A stretch of DNA of 16,000 nucleotides, taken from positions 1 through 16,000 of the forward strand of contig JAGZZN010000042.1 of assembly GCA_018377375.1 (NCBI GenBank), read 5' to 3'. The translations under genes and the position numbers were made by a program. The notes under the pieces are model-generated. The model was not told where the DNA came from. It ran no database searches and saw only the letters and a program-made list of their open reading frames with translations. This stretch comes from Streptococcus parasanguinis. GTDB taxonomy: Bacteria; Bacillota; Bacilli; Lactobacillales; Streptococcaceae. This document shows, piece by piece, positions 6,645 through 13,700 of the stretch (its first letter is position 1; every line of letters begins with the position of its first letter).

Positions 6645-6746
6645 AAATCGCGGAATAGAATTCTTAAAAATTAAAAAAATTGAATAGGTAATTCTGCAAA
6701 GAAATAAAAAGAATTTCTAATGTTGATATTCAATACAAAATATACT

Positions 6747-6884
6747 AAAACTTTCCGCTGTGAGAAAAGTGCTAGAAACATGATTGTTTCTAGCACTCGG
6801 GAGTTTTGGAACCTTAGGTCCAAAACTAAGTCATGGAACTTCTTTGAAGTTCGCTGACGTCCGTACTCACCTAAGGAAAGTTTT
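6747..6884. repeat. Structured intergenic element with terminal inverted repeats
   Basis: The ends form a perfect 10-bp inverted repeat (6747-6756 with 6875-6884), continued by GTGAG/CTCAC (6760-6764 with 6866-6870). Inside are three hairpins: a perfect 13-bp stem (6768-6780 with 6785-6797), a 9-bp stem (6802-6810 with 6819-6827) and a 7-bp stem (6836-6842 with 6846-6852). Together they could fold as a four-way junction. It could be a miniature mobile repeat, a structured RNA or the 3' end of the minus-strand operon. No coding potential was seen. The A/T-rich stretch 6645-6746 between it and the exporter promoter holds nothing I can name. Confidence 0.55.
6764..6797 (-). terminator. Probable terminator of the pabB-hydrolase operon
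   Basis: On the minus strand the perfect 13-bp stem (6785-6797 with 6768-6780, TGAT/ATCA loop) is followed by TTTTCTC, a short T-run. It is the strongest terminator-like hairpin downstream of the hydrolase stop codon at 6904. The weak T-run lowers confidence. Confidence 0.5.
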
Positions 6885-6903
6885 ATAAATGACTTTATCT
6901 ACA

Positions 6904-7554
6904 TTAAGAGGAACTGTTTTTTAAGCTAGCCTCTTCATTTTTAAATTCACCAACAAACTCCTTGATGGCTTGCGCGAGTTCATAGGGTTTCTCTGTATTG
7001 AGTAGATGGCCTCCGTCTGCGATTTCTTGATAGCGACCTTTGGGCAGGAGTTTTGCCAACTTCTTAGAAGAAGACTGATTGGCCCAATCTTTGCTGCCAC
7101 AAATCACCAAGCTAGGGAGAGAGCAAGCTTTAGCAGTATCGGTTAGATTGAGTCCTTTTAATTCGGTCAAGATTTGAAGCATCTGTTGTTTATTGGCATC
7201 TTGCTTTTCAAAGACATGCTTGGGAAGCAGACGAAAGAGGAGGATCTGGAGCCTGTAGAGGGGATTGGTGGTGAGTTTATATTGTGTTCCTGCAAGGACC
7301 AAGCCCTTGAGTTGTGGAAAGTCTTGGTTGGAGAGATCAAGAGCGAGAACACCTCCCAGTGAGAGGCCTACCAGAATAAAGGGTTCGCTCTCTTGCTGGA
7401 GGCGTTCCATCAGCCTTGCTTTGACCTCCTGATAGCTTTCGCTTGGATGAGAGAAAATATCAAAAGTTTTGGAGTGCAAGGGAGAAAGGGCATATTGGAC
7501 TCCTTGCCAAGAGAGGACATCCTGCCCTAGTCCATGTAAAAAAATCAGTTTCAT
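6904..7554 (-). CDS. Alpha/beta-fold hydrolase
   Basis: This encodes 216 residues with a compact alpha/beta hydrolase fold. The oxyanion-hole motif is LHGLG (His7-Gly8). The nucleophile elbow is GLSLGG with Ser65, and the remaining triad members are Asp156 in CGSKDWAN and His183 in GGHLLN. The absence of a signal peptide indicates a cytoplasmic enzyme. The small cap region between residues 90 and 145 gives no substrate clue; esterase or thioesterase activity is possible. Its ATG overlaps the stop of the pabB/pabC fusion by one base (TAATG), with AAAGG about eight bases upstream, so the two are co-transcribed and probably translationally coupled. Whether it acts in folate or chorismate metabolism is unknown. 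Confidence 0.9.
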   Translation of the reverse strand: MKLIFLHGLGQDVLSWQGVQYALSPLHSKTFDIFSHPSESYQEVKARLMERLQQESEPFILVGLSLGGVLALDLSNQDFPQLKGLVLAGTQYKLTTNPLYRLQILLFRLLPKHVFEKQDANKQQMLQILTELKGLNLTDTAKACSLPSLVICGSKDWANQSSSKKLAKLLPKGRYQEIADGGHLLNTEKPYELAQAIKEFVGEFKNEEASLKNSSS

Positions 7555-9281
7555 TAGGAATCCTTTCTTTGAAAATCGAGTTCGTAGAGACCACGAAGAG
7601 CATTGCAGGCATAAATACGATCGGCGGTTTTTAAATCCTTCAGCGTCAAGAGTTTTTCTTCCACCTGCTGGGTCTCAAGAAGATGGCGCCGGTAGATGCC
7701 ATCTAATAATGGGAGATGAGCTGGTGGGGTATAGAGCTTGCCTTTGATCTCTAGGATGAGATTGCCAATGGTCGTTTCTAACAAACTGCCATCAGGCAGA
7801 TAGAAGATCTGCTCGTGATGTTTAGCTGCTAGATGATTTCTCAGGCTAGTCTTGAAATAGGTAAACGGAGTTGCTAGATCAAGCTTTTGTTCGGTCAATT
7901 GGGCCTGCAGATAGCTAGCTGGCAAGTCTGTTAGCTCGGTGATCGTCAGTTGGAAGCTTCCGTTTTTCTGCAAGGCAATGCGACAACGGTAGTCAAGGCT
8001 AGGATCTACATGAGCGAGCTCTTCTTGAAGGTCGTTCAGGAGTTTTGGTTCGTCAAAAGGGTAGGCAAAGTAGCGACTAGCCTCTCTCAAACGGGTCAGG
8101 TGTTGCTCCAGGAAAGACAGCTCTCCTTGATGGATGAGACCGGTCGTCAAAAGCTCAAATCGAGGCTCTTGCCGGTAGAGGACAGCTGATTTTTGTTTGG
8201 TTTCCTGGTATTCGCCTTCCCATTTACTATCCCAAGTGATGCCACCACCAACGCCATAGATAGCTTTGGTGCCTTGCATTTGAAGGGTCCGGATGGCCAC
8301 ATTAAAAATCCGTTTCCCTCTTGGAAGAAGGATCCCAATCGTTCCACAGTAGACGCCACGAGGAGCAATCTCTGTCTTTTGGATGATTTCCATAGTAGAA
8401 ATCTTTGGTGCGCCTGTGATCGATCCACAAGGGAAGAGGGCTTGGAAGGATTGGACTAGATCGACTTCGGGGCGCAAGTGGCTTTTAATGGTCGACGTCA
8501 TCTGCCAAACGGTGGAGTATTGCTCGACTTGGCAGAGGCGGGTCACTTGCTCACTTCCAATTTCCGAAATCCGATTCATGTCATTGCGCAGGAGATCCAC
8601 AATCATCATGTTTTCCGCCCGATTTTTGGGATCTGCTTCTAGCCAGGCTGCCTCTTGAAGATCCGTTTGGTTGGTGAGACCACGACGAGTCGTTCCCTTC
8701 ATAGGGCGCGTGGTCAGTAGTCGGTCGTCTTGCTCAAAAAAGAGCTCAGGACTAATGGAGAGGATGGCGACATCATCGTGCTGGATGAAGGCATTGTAAT
8801 GGGCCTTCTGCTCGACCACTAGTCGGTTGTAGATGGCCAAAGGATCAGCCTCTAGCTCTTGAGAAAGCTGGACGGTGTAGTTGACTTGGTAGGTGTCTCC
8901 CTGGCGGATGTGGTGATGGATGGTCTTGATCGCTTCTTGGTAGGCAGGAGCCTCGACCTCTTCCTTCCAATTGGCTGGAAGGTCCACAGCCTCGTAGTCC
9001 TCTGGGAAAGGAAGGGTTTCGACCTCTTGGTGGATGGTGAAGTAGAGGAGATACTCTCCCATGAGAGGTGCTGGGTGGACGGCTAATTTTTTTTCAAAAG
9101 CAGGAGCGGCTTCATAGCTGATATAGCCAACGGCATAAAAACCAGCCTCCTGGTAAGTTTCCACTTCTTTAAGAAGTGCCTCTACTTGGTCGATGTCTCT
9201 GGTTTTTAATTCCTTTATGGGCTTGGTGAAAAGGTGTCTCAATCCAAGTTCTTTAAAATCAATAATGGTTTGTTTATGCAT
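7554..9281 (-). CDS. pabB: Fused aminodeoxychorismate synthase component I / aminodeoxychorismate lyase
   Basis: This encodes 575 residues in two domains. The first (about 1-370) is a chorismate-utilising enzyme: YQVNYT (131-136), SISPELFFE, PMKGT with Lys195 (the lysine that marks PabB rather than anthranilate synthase), ENMMIVDLLRND (223-234), CGSITGAPK and the GVGGGITWDS segment. It aminates chorismate using ammonia from a PabA glutaminase. The second (about 373-575) is a class IV aminotransferase-fold lyase (PabC): YFKTSLRNHL with probable PLP lysine Lys477, LETTIGNLIL and PLLDGIYRRHL. It releases pyruvate to give p-aminobenzoate for folate. No pabA is in the window. The start is firm: a TGA lies in frame four codons upstream. 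There is no ribosome binding site and a -10 box directly precedes the ATG, suggesting a leaderless transcript. The hydrolase gene follows with a one-base overlap. Confidence 0.95.
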   Translation of the reverse strand: MHKQTIIDFKELGLRHLFTKPIKELKTRDIDQVEALLKEVETYQEAGFYAVGYISYEAAPAFEKKLAVHPAPLMGEYLLYFTIHQEVETLPFPEDYEAVDLPANWKEEVEAPAYQEAIKTIHHHIRQGDTYQVNYTVQLSQELEADPLAIYNRLVVEQKAHYNAFIQHDDVAILSISPELFFEQDDRLLTTRPMKGTTRRGLTNQTDLQEAAWLEADPKNRAENMMIVDLLRNDMNRISEIGSEQVTRLCQVEQYSTVWQMTSTIKSHLRPEVDLVQSFQALFPCGSITGAPKISTMEIIQKTEIAPRGVYCGTIGILLPRGKRIFNVAIRTLQMQGTKAIYGVGGGITWDSKWEGEYQETKQKSAVLYRQEPRFELLTTGLIHQGELSFLEQHLTRLREASRYFAYPFDEPKLLNDLQEELAHVDPSLDYRCRIALQKNGSFQLTITELTDLPASYLQAQLTEQKLDLATPFTYFKTSLRNHLAAKHHEQIFYLPDGSLLETTIGNLILEIKGKLYTPPAHLPLLDGIYRRHLLETQQVEEKLLTLKDLKTADRIYACNALRGLYELDFQRKDS

Positions 9282-9287
9282 GCTTTG

Positions 9288-9296
9288 AGTATATCA
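9288..9296 (-). promoter_or_regulatory. Extended -10 box next to the pabB start
   Basis: On the minus strand TGA-TATACT (extended -10; hexamer 9288-9293) ends six bases before the ATG at 9281. Transcription would begin at or next to the A of the start codon. The -35 region has no TTGACA-like sequence, as is common with extended -10 promoters. Confidence 0.55.
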
Positions 9297-9336
9297 AAAA
9301 TAGAGGGAAAAAGGTAGATCAGGTTCGAAAGATTCC

Positions 9337-9365
9337 TTGCCTAGGCCTCTCTTTCATGCTAAAAT
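9337..9365 (+). promoter_or_regulatory. Promoter of the acyltransferase gene
   Basis: TTGCCT (9337-9342) and TAAAAT (9360-9365) are separated by 17 bases, with TG two bases before the -10. The ribosome binding site AAGGAG (9388-9393) follows, and the ATG is at 9401. Confidence 0.7.
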
Positions 9366-9400
9366 AACCATAGAATCTGCATTTTGCAAGGAGCAGGAAC

Positions 9401-10456
9401 ATGCAAAAGAACTCCCTCTACAATACTTCTAGTATTAGTCTCTTTCAATATCTCTTTGCGATTGCAGTGATTTTGGTGCATAGTGGTCGCTTAACATCCT
9501 ATGAACCACTGCATTTTGGACTCAAGAGCATCCTTGGACGGCTAGCGGTGCCATTTTTTATCATCTGTGCTAGCTTTTTTCTCAAGAAATCCCTAAAGGG
9601 TGCAAGGAAAATGAAAGCCTATCTGGTCAAAATCGTTAAAACCTATGTATTTTGGAGTTGTATCTATCTTCCCTACGCTTGGATCTTTTTTTCTAGTCTC
9701 CAACTCCCTGTCTATCTCTTTCCTGCAGGAGTCTTGATTGCTCTGGTCTATCTGGGGATGTGTTACCAACTCTGGTATATCCCAGCTTTTCTACTGGGCT
9801 TGTTTTTGGTCAATCAATTAGTCAAACGCTTGGGCATGGTTTGGGCAGGGGTGATCACCTTTCTTCTTTATTGCTGGGGCTTGATCGAGACCTATTCGGC
9901 TTATCTGGACACCACGAGTCTTCTTAAAGGCTACCAGCTCTATAGCAACCTATTTTTCACAGCGCGAAATGGTCTCTTCTATACGCCTATTTTTATCTTT
10001 ATGGGTTATTATCTGTATGATCATTTTGATTCACCAAGCTTTAGGGTTCACCGTTGGCAAAAAGTAGCTCTTGCCTTTGGTTTGCTCTGTCTAGAAGGGA
10101 TCATCATTTTTCAACATGAAGGAATCGATAAGAACTTTTTCTTTCTCCTTCCCTTTGTGACCGTTTATTTTGTCAATGCCTGCCTGCGATCGTCCTTTTT
10201 GAAAAGCTATGATTTGCAGTATTTAAAACAGATGAGTATGGCCCTTTACTTTTCCCATCCGATCTTTATCGAGTTGGCACGCTATGGCTTTAGGACTCTC
10301 CCTCTTTCTTATCCCGATAGGGGCAAGCTGATTTTTGTGGTGGCCTTGTTTGGAAGCCATCTCTTTGGAGTGGCCATGCTGTGGGTACGAGATAGAAGGG
10401 AAAAACAAAAGATTCCTTCAAATGGTGAAGAGTTAGATGAAATAACCAACCAATAG
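9401..10456 (+). CDS. Membrane acyltransferase, acyltransferase-3 family
   Basis: This encodes 351 residues, mostly hydrophobic, with about ten membrane spans. The N-terminus SLFQYLFAIAVILVHSGR carries the conserved His27 of the acyltransferase-3 (OafA/WecH-like) family, and LWYIPAFLLGLF near residues 124-135 matches the conserved family helix. RLAVPFFIICASFFLKK is the typical second span. Such enzymes move acetyl or other acyl groups across the membrane onto sugars, peptidoglycan, teichoic acid or exopolysaccharide; the acceptor cannot be told here. It is transcribed alone, divergently from pabB, with a good ribosome binding site and a strong terminator. The polar C-terminus after residue 331 is charged and probably cytoplasmic. 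Confidence 0.9.
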   Translation: MQKNSLYNTSSISLFQYLFAIAVILVHSGRLTSYEPLHFGLKSILGRLAVPFFIICASFFLKKSLKGARKMKAYLVKIVKTYVFWSCIYLPYAWIFFSSLQLPVYLFPAGVLIALVYLGMCYQLWYIPAFLLGLFLVNQLVKRLGMVWAGVITFLLYCWGLIETYSAYLDTTSLLKGYQLYSNLFFTARNGLFYTPIFIFMGYYLYDHFDSPSFRVHRWQKVALAFGLLCLEGIIIFQHEGIDKNFFFLLPFVTVYFVNACLRSSFLKSYDLQYLKQMSMALYFSHPIFIELARYGFRTLPLSYPDRGKLIFVVALFGSHLFGVAMLWVRDRREKQKIPSNGEELDEITNQ

Positions 10457-10466
10457 CAGGGTGTAC

Positions 10467-10497
10467 AAACCTCAAACAGTTGTGTTTGAGGTTTTTT
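10467..10497 (+). terminator. Terminator of the acyltransferase gene
   Basis: An 11-bp stem (10467-10477 with 10484-10494) closes an AGTTGT loop, and its 3' arm runs into a six-T stretch. Confidence 0.92.
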
Positions 10498-10614
10498 GTA
10501 TGGACAAATTAAGGGGGGATAAGGATTGTTAGGCCTGCTTCACCTCATTTATAGATGTTTCATTTGATTGCCCTTGGATAGAAGGACGGGGAAATCATTA
10601 CCAGATAGTGACTT

Positions 10615-10651
10615 ATAATATAGACATTAGTGCAAACAATGTCTATATTAT
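10615..10651 (+). promoter_or_regulatory. Interrupted palindrome, candidate operator upstream of the adhesin
   Basis: Two perfect 14-bp arms (10615-10628 and 10638-10651) flank a nine-base spacer AGTGCAAAC. A TATAAT hexamer (10614-10619) lies at the edge of the left arm, but no matching -35 is present. It could be a dimer-binding operator or an A/U-rich RNA hairpin in the adhesin leader. Bases 10498-10614 upstream show no gene or clear signal. Confidence 0.5.
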
Positions 10652-10702
10652 TAAATATTTATTATTTAATTTGAAAAGCAATAGATATTCTAAAAAATAA
10701 TT

Positions 10703-10710
10703 GATAAAAT
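10703..10710 (+). promoter_or_regulatory. Possible extended -10 promoter of the adhesin
   Basis: TGA-TAAAAT (hexamer 10705-10710) is an extended -10 box about 48 bases before the ATG. The -35 at 17 bases is weak. Transcription would start near 10717. A small hairpin (GCCTT/AAGGC, about 10721-10735) and the ribosome binding site AAGGAG (10746-10751) follow. The TATAAT at 10614 is the competing promoter candidate. Confidence 0.4.
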
Positions 10711-10758
10711 TAAAGGGAGGGCCTTTTTGGAAGGCTAACAAAAGTAAGGAGATAAAAC

Positions 10759-13700
10759 ATGAAAAAGCTTAGTTCATTATGGAAAACCTTTTTCAAAAAA
10801 GGTTTTGCCATTTTAACGATTCTCATGATGCTAGGCCAGATTGGTCAAGGGGCTGTAACTGCCTATGCCAACCAGCTAGCAGTTGGAGATAACGGGGCCT
10901 TGGATGTTACCCTCTTGTATGGGGACAAACAAGACCATCCAGGTGGCATGTCCTATTTTACAGGGGATACCATGTCTGGCTATATCCAGATTACCCCTAA
11001 AAATTTGACAACCGACATTAACGATGTCGCGATTACTTTGAAAGTACCAGGCAAGTACCTCAGAGAAGTCAGCATTCCAGACTTTAATAGTGCCTCAGAG
11101 CATGATAAACCAACGGTAACAAAGGTTGGTGATGATTATCAAGTCACCCTTCACTTTAGCAATTACCAAAAATCAGAAGTGTTGACCTTGCCTTTTATCG
11201 GGAGGTTTACAATCGGGTATCCACCGACGAATTACTCGCTAGATATCACAGGAACATTGAACATCAATGGGCAAGAAACAGCGCTCAATGATATCATTTG
11301 GAAGCCTAAGTATAACGATTATCGTTTCACCAAGTACATCAACCAAAACTTGAACGAAGCCATGTCTAAGGACTATGCGGAAGCAATGCCAGGTATTGTC
11401 AAAGGTGCAGATGGAAAGAACTATATTGAAACACCAACTTCTGTCCCATTTGCCTTCCAATTGGACGGAATGCATGGTCAATACGGTGGTCAATACCGTC
11501 AGTTAGAATCAGCAACGATCACTGATAAGTTACCAACCTATACAGATAAGGGTGGGAAGACTCGCACAGCTGTTCTCGATACAGCCAAGTCTGAAGGCTG
11601 GGTAGACAATGGAGATGGAACTGTTTCGAAGACGTTCAAGGCGGATGCAAACGACAATCCAGCAGCTTATCACCAAGAATTTATGACTAAAATCAAGGAT
11701 ACAAGTTACCTCTACTTGAAATTCCCTGATTTGGTCTTAGAAAAAGACCAAACCCTCAAGGACGTTCTTAGTAAGGATTTGACCAATACTGGTAGCATCG
11801 TAGGAATTCCTGCCAACCGTGGAGAGGGAGAACCAGATATTACTGCGGAAGATTCCCTTATTTTCCGTTTGACTTCACGTGACCTTGAAGGAGCCGGAAG
11901 CTTTGCCAAACGGGCTGATGGGGATGTTTATGATTCAACAGATTACAAGGCTGCTAATTACAAGTGGATTCTAAAATTTCATAATAACACCCCTTCACCT
12001 CAGAAGAATTTTGTTTTTTACGATGAGACTGTGGACCCTCGCTTGAAGTTTACCAGGATCGATTATAGTCGCCTGATGGAAGGAAACTATGGGATTGGGA
12101 AACAAATCCATACCATTGTCAAACGAATCATCCTGACTATGGAAGATGGTAGTACGAAAGAAATTCAGTCAGAAGCAGATAAAGACGGGAACGGTCTAAT
12201 TGATTTGACCAAGTATGGAACCGTTGTGGGCTGGCGGATGGAAATGAAGGATGATTTTGTCCTTCAATCTGGTCAGGGAATTACCCTCAATAGCTATACA
12301 AGCTTCAAGGATCCTGAAAAGACGCGTTACGATGAAACGGATGCGACCAAAAATGTTTACAAGAACACAGGCCGTGTGACCTATAAAACACAGTCAAACG
12401 TTGCCAAAGATCAGTCAGCAGATTGGAGCTTTAAGCTGATTCCTATGAAGGAAAGCTTTGAAATTGCAAAAACGACTGATTACAATGATGTTCGCTATAC
12501 TGATGGACAAAATATTCGTTTTGGTTTGATGGCAACCAAAGTAGTTTTAGATCCTGATAAGAATTATGGAGACCTACGGATTATTGATCTTTATGATCCG
12601 AATACCCTTAAAGTCGATTTTAAAGATTTTGAGAGAAACCTTGCCTCTAGTGAAAAAGGTATGAAATTCCTTAAGAGCTACGAGGTTATTGAAAATTACC
12701 ACAATTCAGGTCGAACCGCTATTGTGATGCATTTGGACCAAAAAGAGTTTATTAAAGCTTCTCTTATGGATCTTAATCGTGTGCGTTTACCGTTTATCGT
12801 GGCCGATTTAAAAGGAAAAGATGACGGTGGAACCTTCACCAATAAAGTATATGTGGCAGGAGACGGAATCCACGATCTTGAAAATGCCAACCCTGATCGA
12901 GTTACCGAAGACGTGTATGACCTAAACGGGAATGGTTCAACAACGGATAAGATTCCTTATGCTCAATCAAACTATACAATTGTCGCAGCTGAAGGGATCT
13001 ATGCCCGCAAATACATCGCTAAAAATGATGATCTATCCGATGCATCTACTGTTACTCGTACCTTCAAGCCTGGTGAAACCTTTAACTACAAGATCACCAT
13101 TAAAAATAATACAGATAAGCCAGTCGAAGACGGAGTTGTTTACGATGCTCTACCAAAAGTACACGATGTCAATACCCTAGATGGTTCAAATCGTTTGACT
13201 GAATATACGGTTAGCCTCCGTGGACCTATAGCTGCTCCTGAAGGCTGGACAGTCTACTACACGACAGATCCTAGTGTCACAAGTGACACCATGGAGCAGG
13301 CTGCAGATAAGGATATCTGGACGACAGCTGTAGCAGATTACAGTCAAGTGACGGGTATCAAGTTTGTGGCGGATAAAGGAACGACGATCCCAGCCCGTAG
13401 TGAAGCAAACTTTGGTGTCCCAGTTGTTAACCCAACGGAGTTGACAAACGACGTCAAAGACTTGATGCAAAAACGTACCAAAGATAACGAAGACAACGGT
13501 GGACGTTCCGGTGTAGTCCAAGCCCATAACCAATTTGGATACAAGGCTAAAGGCCACGAAGGAAACCGTGAGTCCAATACCGTAACAGCACAAATCTTCT
13601 CAGCAGCTTTCCAAGTCAAGAAAGTCGATAAGGACAATCCGAAGAAAGTCCTTGAAGGTGCTACATTCACCTTAACAGATGCAAATGGAGCTGTTGTTGC

